Positions 1 to 7,067 of a DNA stretch of 16,094 bases are shown here, in pieces (the stretch's first letter is position 1; each line of letters starts with the position of its first letter). Position numbers and translations under genes: made by a program. This stretch comes from Deltaproteobacteria bacterium (GTDB taxonomy: Bacteria; Desulfobacterota; Desulfobacteria; Desulfobacterales; JAUVKB01). The notes below the pieces were generated by a model, which saw only the letters and a list, made by a program, of their open reading frames with translations, had not been told where the DNA came from and made no database searches. The stretch covers positions 1-16,094 of the forward strand of contig JAUVKB010000023.1 in assembly GCA_030596405.1 (NCBI GenBank), given 5' to 3'.

Positions 1-354
1 CTGTTTGAAACCGCGCGCGATAATTTTTTTCGTGATATCGGATATCCATATAAATCTTTAATGGCGGAGCATCTCCATTTTGCCATTGCCAGGATTGTAT
101 GTACATACAGGGCTTCCCTTACTTACGATGACATTATCAAAATTCATACGGGTGTTTCAAGATGGCGGAAACGCAGTATGGAGATGTTTCAGAAAATATA
201 TCGTGAAGACAAAGAAGAAAAACCGGTTCTTTGTACCGAGGCGACATTTAACATGGTTTGCGTCCGTTTTACAGGAGGATCGACGTCGCTGCCGCCTGAG
301 CTTGTGAAATGCCTGGAAATATGGGCGGATAAAGACGCCGGCAGCGTCAGGTAA
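1..354 (+). CDS. acyl-CoA thioesterase, hotdog fold (4HBT/YbgC-like), 3' part only
   Basis: The reading frame is open from base 1 to the TAA at 352-354, so this is the C-terminal 117 residues of a longer gene whose start lies left of the window; the internal ATG at 61 is not the real start. The visible protein begins LFETARDNFFRDIGYPY, matching the central helix of YbgC/FadM-like hotdog thioesterases (Y-F-E-x-A-R-x-x-F-x-R-x-x-G). It continues with the strand that carries TYDD and ends in the typical LPPEL segment. The catalytic Asp of this family lies before this helix and is outside the window. The family hydrolyses acyl-CoA thioesters in the cytoplasm; the substrate cannot be told here. 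The next gene starts 24 bases downstream, so the two are probably co-transcribed. Family call is fairly secure, substrate unknown. Confidence 0.72.
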   Translation: MFETARDNFFRDIGYPYKSLMAEHLHFAIARIVCTYRASLTYDDIIKIHTGVSRWRKRSMEMFQKIYREDKEEKPVLCTEATFNMVCVRFTGGSTSLPPELVKCLEIWADKDAGSVR

Positions 355-378
355 TTTTCAGGGAAAGGAGGTTTTTAT

Positions 379-2469
379 ATGACAAATGATATCCGCTGGA
401 TTAAGACACACTGCGCGAGAATGGATCATGGCGGGTGTTCCATTTTTGTGGGCGTTAAAAATAACAAAATTGTCAAGATCAAAGGGGACCCGGATGGTTT
501 TTTGAACAAAGGGTATATCTGCCAAAAAGGCATGGCCTCTCCTGAGCGTCTTGTCCATCCCAAACGGCTTAAACATCCCATAAAGAGGATCGGAAAACGG
601 GGCGAAGGGGAGTGGGAAAAAATTTCATGGGCTGAGGCTATTCACACAATCAGTGAAAAATTAAATGCCGTTAAAGAAAAGTACGGCGCAAGGGGCGTTG
701 CTTTTTGCCAGGGGATGCCAAAGGGGATGGAGCATTTCCTCTTGATCCGTCTGGCGAATATCTTTGGTTCCCCAAATCTTGTAGGGTATCAGGATGTATG
801 CCATGCTCCCCGTGAAATAACCGGTATCCACACCTGCGGATTTTATCCCGTTGCAAATTTTCATCATAAAAGCAGGCTGGTTATGCTCTGGGGGAGCAAT
901 ATAACCAGCACTAACGAAGAAGGAGAGATATGCAGCCTTTTGCTGGAGCAGGCAAAAGGCGGGACCGATCTGATTGTTGTAGATCCGAGAAAGACCGATT
1001 TGGCTAAAAAGGCAAAATACTGGCTCCAGTTAAGACCCGGAACAGACAATGCACTGGCCCTTGGATTTTTAAATGTGATCATCAAAGAGGGCCTTTATGA
1101 TAAGGATTTTGTTGAAAACTGGACTTATGGTTTTGACGCTCTGGCAGATCATGTAAAAGATTATACCCCGGAAATGGTTTCTGCGATTACCTGGGTTTCG
1201 CCCGAACTCATCAGAAAAAGCGCAAGAGCTTACGCCGCATGTTGTCCGGCCGCTATTCAATGGGGAAATGCCATTGAACACAATATTAATACATTTGACA
1301 CGGCAAGAGCGCTGGTCTGCCTGATGGCGGTGTGCGGCAATCTTGATGCGCCCGGCGGCAACGTCCAGGCAAATGATCCGAAAATCCTCGGTTTGGGAAA
1401 ATTTGTCAGGGCGGATCTGATACCTTCAAAGAGAAAAGAGATGATCCACGCTTATCATCACACCATACCGAGAATGATGATCGTGCCTCCGGCCTTTTTC
1501 ATAAAGGCGGTGCTTGAATCGTTTCCGTATCCCGTAAAAGGGGCGTACATGCAGTGCGTCAACCCGTTGATCGGCTATGCGGACAGCCGCAAAACATATG
1601 ACGCCCTGATGAAGCTTGACTTTTTTGCCGTATCCGACCTGTTCATGACGCCGACGGCCTGTCTTGCAGACATTGTCCTTCCCGCGGCTTCCCACTTTGA
1701 GTTTAATGATATCGGTCATTACGGGATCGGCCACGGTTATATACTGGCTCGGCCCAAGGTGGTGGACCCGCCCGAAGAATGCCGGCCCGACATGGAAATA
1801 CTCAATGAACTGGGCAAAACTCTCACGCCTGCAAAATACTGGCACAAAAATTACGAAGATTTTCTGGAAGATGTCCTGGCGCCGGGCGGACTCAGCTACG
1901 CCCGGTTTGTTGAGCGCGGTTTTTTAAAAGGAGAGGATCTGTTTTATAAATACCGAACTTCCGGATTTAAAACACCTACAGGCAAAGTCGAGCTGTCTTT
2001 GAGTACGGCCGAAAAATTTAATCTTCCGCCTCTGCCGCAATTTAACGGTCTTCCGGAAAAGGACGACCCTGATTTTCCCCTGGTATTAACCAGTTCAAAA
2101 AACCCCTATTATCTGCATTCATCCTACAGATGGGTGGATAGTTTAAGAAAATTGAGCCCACATCCCCAGGTTGATATCCATCCTGAAACCGCTGAAAAAT
2201 ACGGAATTTGTGCAGGGGATGAAGTTGTTATTGAAACCAGGGCCGGTCAGATAATACAGGTTGCCCGTTTATCAGGGGATCTGAATCCAGGAGTTGTTAA
2301 TGCTTCTTACGGCTGGTGGTTTCCCGAGACAGGCGCCGGGTCGCAGTATGAATGGAAAAGATCCAACTTTAACATGCTTACATCTTCAGACAAACTCGGC
2401 AGGGAGTTCGGCACTCCCAACCTGAGGGCTCTTTGCTGCAGGATCAGGCTGAATACAAATATTGTGTAG
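379..2469 (+). CDS. molybdopterin (Mo/W-bisPGD) oxidoreductase, DMSO-reductase family catalytic subunit
   Basis: A 696-residue protein with a strong Shine-Dalgarno (AAAGGAGG at 364-371) eight bases before the ATG. The N-terminal iron-sulfur segment reads C12-x3-D16-x3-C20-x27-C48: one of the usual four cysteines is an aspartate. The probable Mo/W ligand is C141 in the QDVCHAPRE segment, so this belongs with the cysteine-liganded members. WGSN, VVDPR (about 200-204) and LRPGTDNALALG are pterin-binding motifs. The molydopterin dinucleotide-binding domain fills about residues 556-690 (HPETAEKYGICAGDEVVI, GWWFPE). There is no Tat signal, membrane segment or neighbouring electron-transfer subunit, so it is probably a cytoplasmic, single-subunit enzyme. 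Its substrate is unknown; possibilities within the family include thiosulfate/polysulfide-like reductases and the hydratase/transhydroxylase branch. It is followed three bases later by the PBP1A gene. Confidence 0.88.
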   Translation: MTNDIRWIKTHCARMDHGGCSIFVGVKNNKIVKIKGDPDGFLNKGYICQKGMASPERLVHPKRLKHPIKRIGKRGEGEWEKISWAEAIHTISEKLNAVKEKYGARGVAFCQGMPKGMEHFLLIRLANIFGSPNLVGYQDVCHAPREITGIHTCGFYPVANFHHKSRLVMLWGSNITSTNEEGEICSLLLEQAKGGTDLIVVDPRKTDLAKKAKYWLQLRPGTDNALALGFLNVIIKEGLYDKDFVENWTYGFDALADHVKDYTPEMVSAITWVSPELIRKSARAYAACCPAAIQWGNAIEHNINTFDTARALVCLMAVCGNLDAPGGNVQANDPKILGLGKFVRADLIPSKRKEMIHAYHHTIPRMMIVPPAFFIKAVLESFPYPVKGAYMQCVNPLIGYADSRKTYDALMKLDFFAVSDLFMTPTACLADIVLPAASHFEFNDIGHYGIGHGYILARPKVVDPPEECRPDMEILNELGKTLTPAKYWHKNYEDFLEDVLAPGGLSYARFVERGFLKGEDLFYKYRTSGFKTPTGKVELSLSTAEKFNLPPLPQFNGLPEKDDPDFPLVLTSSKNPYYLHSSYRWVDSLRKLSPHPQVDIHPETAEKYGICAGDEVVIETRAGQIIQVARLSGDLNPGVVNASYGWWFPETGAGSQYEWKRSNFNMLTSSDKLGREFGTPNLRALCCRIRLNTNIV

Positions 2470-2472
2470 ATT

Positions 2473-4902
2473 ATGGCAAAACAGAAAAGTACATCCGAAA
2501 TATTAAAAATGCGCTTAAAACAGAAAAACAAGGGATATTTTGCGCAAATTATCAGGTGGTCTATCCGGACGCTGATTATAATGATGATGGCCGGCGTGTT
2601 TATAATCATCGGCATCTATTATTATTTCGCCGAAGATCTTCCAAAAATTTCCAGTCTGAGCGATTACCGTCCCCCTGTGATTACAACGGTATACTCAGAC
2701 GATAACCGGAAGATCGCGGAATTTTACAAGGAACGGAGAATCGTGCTCCCGTTGTCCAATATGCCTGAAATGTTAATCGAAGCTTTTATCGCTGCTGAAG
2801 ATGCCAGGTTTTTTAAACACAAGGGGATCGATTTTTTCAGTATTATTAGAGCATTTTTCAAGAACATCGAGGCAGGGACTATTGTTCAGGGGGGCAGTAC
2901 GATTACTCAGCAGGTTACAAAGTCCTTTTTTTTAACGTCCGAAAGAAACTATACACGAAAGATAAAAGAAGCGATACTTGCATACCGCATTGACAAGTCT
3001 TTTACCAAAGACGAAGTCCTTTTTTTGTATCTGAATCAAATTTATCTGGGGCACGGCGCATACGGGGTGGAAGCCGCGGCTGAAAATTATTTCGAAAAAT
3101 CCGTTAAAGAGATGACCCTTGCCGAATGTGCTATCCTGGCCGGCCTGCCCCAGGCTCCAAGCAGGTATTCCCCTTTCAGGTATCCGGAAAGGGCAAAACA
3201 GCGCCAGATATACGTTTTAAACCGGATGGTTTCGGAAGGATATATCACTAATGTCCAGGCAACCGAAGCCATTAATGAAGCTCTTGATATAAAACCGAAG
3301 AGAAACTGGTATATTGAAAAAGTTCCATATTACACAGAGCATATCCGGCGGTATATTGAAAAAAAATATGGCCGGGATGTTTTATTCAGGGATGGACTCA
3401 AGATTTACAGCGCGGTTAATATTGAAATGCAAAATACGGCGCGGGAAGAAATAGAAAAAGGATTAAAAGATCTCGATAAACGGCAGGGGTATCGAGGCCC
3501 TATAAAGCATCTTGCTCAAGAAGAGATAGAAGCTTTTTCAAAAAATCTTGAAGGTAAGACTAAAAAAAGTTTTTTCGAAAAAGATAGAGTAGTAAAAGGG
3601 GTTGTGATTGAGGTTGATAATAATAATAACACAGTGACGGTTCGGTCAGGCGGCGTTTTTGGAATAATCGGGCTTGCCGGTATGCGTTGGGCAAGAAAGC
3701 CTGATCCTGAAATTGCCGCTTACGAATCGATCGTTAAACATCCCGGAGATGTTTTAACCGTAGGGGACGTTGTATTAGTAAAAATCAAGGATAAAATCAA
3801 GGATACGATTGAAGATAAGATTGAAGATACGGGCATGTGGGAACTCTCACTGGAACAGACGCCAAAGGCTCAGGCCGCCCTGCTCTGTATCGAGTCCGGA
3901 ACCGGTCACGTCAAGGCGATGGTCGGAGGACTGGATTTCAAAAAAAGCCAGTTTAACAGAGCCGTCCAGTCGAGGCGCCAGCCCGGTTCCGCTTTTAAAC
4001 CGGTTATATGTGCAGCAGCCATAGACAAGGGCTATACGCCGGCAACCGTAATCATCGATTCCCCTATTGTGTTTGAGGATACGGAACATGATCTTACATG
4101 GAAGCCCAAAAACTACAAAAATAAATTTTATGGCCCCACCCTTTTCCGGCACGCGCTTGCAAAATCCCGTAATGTTGTAACCATAAAAATCTTAAGAGAT
4201 ATCGGCATCGATTATACTATCGATTATGCAAGAAAACTCGGCATAACTTCCAGTTTGAGCAGAAATCTTTCCATAGCCCTTGGTTCTTCAGGTATTTCCC
4301 TGCTTGAAATTGTCAAGGTATATTCGGTTTTTGATAACATGGGCTATTTGATACAACCTTGTTTTATTACAAAAATTGTCGACAGGGACGGCAATGTAAT
4401 CGAAGAGGCTGATCCTGGAAGAGAAAAGGTGATAGAGAGCAGCACCGCCTATATCATGACCAGCCTTCTTGAAAGTGTCGTCAAGCAGGGAACCGGCCGC
4501 AGGGTTCGGGCTTTAAAACGGCCCGTGGCAGGCAAAACCGGAACGACAAACAATTTATATGATGCCTGGTTTGTCGGATACACACCGCGTTATATAACAG
4601 GGACATGGGTCGGTTTTGATGAAGCAAGCTCCCTTGGAAAGTTTGAGACAGGTTCAAGGGCGGCCAGCCCCATATGGCTCGGTTTTATGAAAAAAGTGCT
4701 TGCAGATAAGTCGGTCAGGGTTTTTCATGTGCCCGAAGGGGTCGTTTTTTCGAAAATTGACGCCAAAACCGGTTTACTGCCTGTTCCTGAATCAAAAAAG
4801 ACAATTTTTGAATGTTTTAAGGAGGGAACGGTTCCGACCGAATATACAACAAAACCGCCTTCCATTACCTGGCCGGAACATTTTTTTAAGCAGGACATGT
4901 AA
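2473..4902 (+). CDS. mrcA: class A penicillin-binding protein 1A (bifunctional glycosyltransferase/transpeptidase)
   Basis: An 809-residue peptidoglycan polymerase and cross-linking enzyme, of usual length for PBP1A. A cytoplasmic basic start is followed by one membrane anchor (about residues 31-51). The GT51 glycosyltransferase domain carries the catalytic EDxxFxxHxG motif (E109, D110, H116) and GGSTITQQ (140-147). An OB-like segment spans about 370-440. The transpeptidase domain has the three penicillin-binding motifs: S506-x-x-K509, S565-R-N567 and K688-T-G690. Residues 437-454 are a small run of KIKD/IEDK-type repeats between the OB-like and transpeptidase parts. The ATG lies three bases after the preceding stop and has no good Shine-Dalgarno, so translational coupling is likely. 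The protein acts on the periplasmic face of the inner membrane. Identity is secure; the gene symbol is by family. Confidence 0.95.
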   Translation: MAKQKSTSEILKMRLKQKNKGYFAQIIRWSIRTLIIMMMAGVFIIIGIYYYFAEDLPKISSLSDYRPPVITTVYSDDNRKIAEFYKERRIVLPLSNMPEMLIEAFIAAEDARFFKHKGIDFFSIIRAFFKNIEAGTIVQGGSTITQQVTKSFFLTSERNYTRKIKEAILAYRIDKSFTKDEVLFLYLNQIYLGHGAYGVEAAAENYFEKSVKEMTLAECAILAGLPQAPSRYSPFRYPERAKQRQIYVLNRMVSEGYITNVQATEAINEALDIKPKRNWYIEKVPYYTEHIRRYIEKKYGRDVLFRDGLKIYSAVNIEMQNTAREEIEKGLKDLDKRQGYRGPIKHLAQEEIEAFSKNLEGKTKKSFFEKDRVVKGVVIEVDNNNNTVTVRSGGVFGIIGLAGMRWARKPDPEIAAYESIVKHPGDVLTVGDVVLVKIKDKIKDTIEDKIEDTGMWELSLEQTPKAQAALLCIESGTGHVKAMVGGLDFKKSQFNRAVQSRRQPGSAFKPVICAAAIDKGYTPATVIIDSPIVFEDTEHDLTWKPKNYKNKFYGPTLFRHALAKSRNVVTIKILRDIGIDYTIDYARKLGITSSLSRNLSIALGSSGISLLEIVKVYSVFDNMGYLIQPCFITKIVDRDGNVIEEADPGREKVIESSTAYIMTSLLESVVKQGTGRRVRALKRPVAGKTGTTNNLYDAWFVGYTPRYITGTWVGFDEASSLGKFETGSRAASPIWLGFMKKVLADKSVRVFHVPEGVVFSKIDAKTGLLPVPESKKTIFECFKEGTVPTEYTTKPPSITWPEHFFKQDM

Positions 4903-5019
4903 TATGAAAAATTCGGGCTAATATGGATTGCTGTTGATCGATATGGAAAAAGATTCGTCTTTCAAGAAATTCCCTCCCACCTTCAGCCTAAACACCTAAA
5001 CAACAGATTCCATAAACCA

Positions 5020-6024
5020 CTAAGATTTTACTATCAGATAGACAAGATATCCGATATAGCATAACAGGAGAATAAAACCGTCTTTTCGTGTAATAGTATA
5101 AGTTTTTCTCATCATCAGCCATGGCAGAAAACTGGTGAATATCATAACCAGGTAATCGATAAAAAGGCCGCTTTTAATAAAGCCTCCGGGTATTGAAACA
5201 GGTCTTATTAATGCGGCTGCTCCGAGTACGCTTAGGATATTGAAAACATTGCTTCCCACAAGGTTGCCGATGCTGATATCCATTTCTTTGCGTATTGCTG
5301 CAATTACGGATGTGGCCAATTCAGGAAGCGATGTGCCGAAGGCTACTATTGTAAGACCGATAAATTTTTCGTTTACGCCGAACAGCTTCATAAATTTTAC
5401 GGAGGAATCGATTAGAAAATCCGCACCTCCGACCACTCCGCATATTCCCAAAGCAATCAGGAGGATTTGTTTGAATTTTGACCTTGATTTTGAGCCGGGG
5501 TACCTGGTTTTTTCAGCGGTTTTTTCAGCGGCGGATTCAAAAACAACGCTTTCCCCGCTGTACTTTTTTTCAGTCTCTTTTGTAAAAATGTAATAGTTGA
5601 AAAGAGTATAGGCGATGATTCCGGCAAACAGTGTAGCTCCGTTAATTCTTCCAAGCATGGAATCGAGAGAAATCATCAAAAGGTATAATGATATGCCAAG
5701 CATAACAGGTATGTCTCGCCTGATTACCGATCGGTGGCTGGTAATCGGTTGAAATAAGGCCGCCGTGCCGAGAACCAGAGCGATATTGCATATATTGCTG
5801 CCGACTACGTTTCCGACAGCTATCATCCCCTTGTTTTTTAAGGAAGAAACAACACTTACAAACAGTTCGGGTGAGGATGTCCCGAATGCAACGATCGTTA
5901 AACCGATAATAACCGGCCTTACCCCTGCGCTTCTTGCAAGACCGGAAGATCCTCTTACAAGCCAGTTTGCTCCATAGTAAAGCATCAACAACCCGATGAT
6001 GAAAAAAAGCAAATCAATGGCCAT
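5020..6024 (-). CDS. CaCA-family sodium/calcium antiporter (YrbG-like)
   Basis: A 334-residue inner-membrane protein with the two inverted alpha-repeats that define Na+/Ca2+ exchangers. The first has GLTIVAFGTSSPEL (41-54, ion-binding E53) and GNVVGSNICN (71-80). The second has GLTIVAFGTSLPEL (223-236, E235) and GNLVGSNVFN (253-262). About ten hydrophobic segments are split by a charged cytoplasmic loop (roughly 148-187) containing a short AEKTAEKT repeat. Length fits bacterial members of about 320-360 residues. The ATG at 6024 is preceded by a GGGGAAGGG Shine-Dalgarno. It is transcribed alone, convergent with the PBP1A gene and divergent from the sigma-54 promoter region. The family exchanges Ca2+ for Na+ (or H+/K+ in some members); the exact ion pair cannot be read from sequence. 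Confidence 0.93.
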   Translation of the reverse strand: MAIDLLFFIIGLLMLYYGANWLVRGSSGLARSAGVRPVIIGLTIVAFGTSSPELFVSVVSSLKNKGMIAVGNVVGSNICNIALVLGTAALFQPITSHRSVIRRDIPVMLGISLYLLMISLDSMLGRINGATLFAGIIAYTLFNYYIFTKETEKKYSGESVVFESAAEKTAEKTRYPGSKSRSKFKQILLIALGICGVVGGADFLIDSSVKFMKLFGVNEKFIGLTIVAFGTSLPELATSVIAAIRKEMDISIGNLVGSNVFNILSVLGAAALIRPVSIPGGFIKSGLFIDYLVMIFTSFLPWLMMRKTYTITRKDGFILLLCYIGYLVYLIVKS

Positions 6025-6175
6025 AAAATTATTTTCCCTTCCCCTGAAAATTACAAAGCGCTCAAACCGGAGAACTGAAGACTTCTGAATTGTTTACATC
6101 AATATTGCTCCAAAATATAATTATGAGCGAGAATATACAAGGAAATTATTTGGCGCTCCCGCCGTTTTTTTAATC

Positions 6176-6192
6176 TTTTACAATATGTAAAA
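6176..6192. promoter_or_regulatory. operator-like inverted repeat TTTTAC-N5-GTAAAA
   Basis: Perfect six-base arms (6176-6181 and 6187-6192) with a five-base spacer in the divergent intergenic region. The centre lies about 150 bases before the expected start of the sigma-54 transcript, a distance usual for an enhancer-binding-protein site. No specific regulator is recognised and AT-rich palindromes occur by chance, so this is only a candidate. Confidence 0.3.
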
Positions 6193-6304
6193 AATATTGA
6201 CAAAAATTTACCCCCGGGGTTTTTTGAAAAGTAATTTAATTTAATAAATTCAAGTAAACACGGCTGGTTAATTGTTCTATCCAGATCGGCTTTTTGTTTA
6301 TAAT

Positions 6305-6352
6305 TTTGGCATGTAGATTGCTCTTTATTTTAAGTGTCATAATTATGCCAAA
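6305..6352. repeat. inverted repeat TTTGGCAT / ATGCCAAA across the sigma-54 promoter
   Basis: Perfect eight-base arms at 6305-6312 and 6345-6352. The left arm covers the -24 element; the right arm lies just after the expected transcription start. The minus-strand copy lacks a GC at the -12 spacing, so it is not a second, divergent sigma-54 promoter. The role is unknown; it could be an operator or chance. Confidence 0.4.
6307..6322 (+). promoter_or_regulatory. sigma-54 (RpoN) -24/-12 promoter
   Basis: The sequence TGGCATGTAGATTGCT fits the RpoN consensus TGGCAYRN4TTGCW at every defined base, with GG (6308-6309) and GC (6320-6321) separated by exactly ten bases. The expected transcription start is near 6333, about 60 bases before the ATG at 6395. 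It points at the decayed histidine-kinase gene, a gene class often controlled by sigma-54. This 370-base gap (6025-6394) otherwise holds only AT-rich sequence and the inverted repeats listed separately. Confidence 0.75.
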
Positions 6353-6394
6353 TAAGACAAAAAGACTGCATAGAAGGGGGTTGCTGAAAGTATT

Positions 6395-7038
6395 ATGAAA
6401 GAAGATAGATATGCGGCGATGAAAAAGACCATCCTTTCCAGAATAATTCTCGTGCCGGTGATACCCTTTGTTCTGGCGCTGGGCATCGGTTATTATTATT
6501 TTACTTCATCTTTGGAAAAAAGCGCTGTCTCAAGCATGCGACGGATACTGGAAGACCACTTGTTATCGCTGTAGCCGGGGAAGCGGGAGGTGAAAAATGG
6601 GTGGTCCGTGCAAGCATCGATACACATATATTTAATGAACTGGTTAAAAAAGTTCGTATCGGCAAGACAGGTGAAGCATATCTTCTTGATACAAAAGGCC
6701 TGTTCCAGACGGAACGGCGTTCAGGCGGCATTCTTATGCAGCCGGACCCGGACCATATGAAATACCCCTCTTTTCATACGGGTATCAGAACCTTTATCCT
6801 GGAGAATAAAAAAAAAGAGAAATATTTGTGCGCCACTACGTGGCTGAAAGACAAGAAATGGCTGCTGGTGAGACAGGAAAAAGCCGATTTTAAAGAAAAG
6901 GGCGAGTTAAAGGAGTCGGAAGATCTGGCGGAGATAGAAGATTCAATCCGTCAAATTGAACTTTAGATTTTCAGGTGCGCTAAAATTACCCAGGCGATTC
7001 TCAGGTTCGGCAGAAAAACCGAGCCGGAATTAAGATAA
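6395..7038 (+). pseudogene. remnant of a dCache-domain sensor histidine kinase (two deletions, frame change, internal stop)
   Basis: Three pieces of one membrane sensor kinase survive. (1) From the ATG at 6395 a 59-codon frame encodes a cytoplasmic start, one membrane helix (about residues 17-36) and SSLEKSAVSSMRRILEDH, the usual start of the extracellular sensor; it ends at a TAG at 6572-6574. (2) A different frame, readable from about 6541, resumes in the second half of a dCache domain: RPLVIAVA, then RASIDTHIFNELVKKVRIG, KTGEAYLLDTKGLFQTERR, and KDKKWLLVRQEKAD. (3) It runs straight into a HisKA-like helix (SEDLAEIEDSIRQIE), stops at TAG 6964-6966, yet the same frame continues RCAKITQAILRFGRKTEP up to a TAA at 7036-7038. 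The first dCache half, second membrane helix, phosphorylatable His box and ATPase domain are absent. This reading rests on family knowledge. It is not expected to signal. Confidence 0.8.
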
Positions 7039-7067
7039 AGATAAATAAGATATGGTTTCAGGAATTG

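Noticed and set aside
61..354. A 97-residue gene starting at ATG 61
   Set aside because: The frame is open to base 1 and the upstream residues (FETARDNFFRDIG) are conserved hotdog-thioesterase sequence, so the ATG is internal.
1426..1845. Leftward 139-codon frame inside the molybdoenzyme gene
   Set aside because: It is antisense to strongly conserved molybdopterin oxidoreductase coding sequence and shows no recognisable domain or ribosome-binding site.
4903..4922. Five-codon frame ATGAAAAATTCGGGCTAA after PBP1A
   Set aside because: Too short and without support. The 117 bases between the PBP1A and antiporter stops show no clear terminator hairpin.
6114..6140. Leftward sigma-70 promoter for the antiporter gene (TTGTAT...TATATT)
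   Set aside because: The spacing is only 15 bases and the -35 match is poor in AT-rich DNA; not better than chance.
6197..6202. TTGACA as a rightward -35 element before the sigma-54 promoter
   Set aside because: No acceptable -10 sequence lies at 16-18 bases; the position holds CCCCCGGGGTTTTTT.
6601..6966. A complete 121-residue gene starting at GTG 6601
   Set aside because: The same frame continues upstream with dCache sequence (RPLVIAVA...EKW) and downstream past the stop with HisKA sequence, so it is a piece of a broken kinase, not a gene with its own start.
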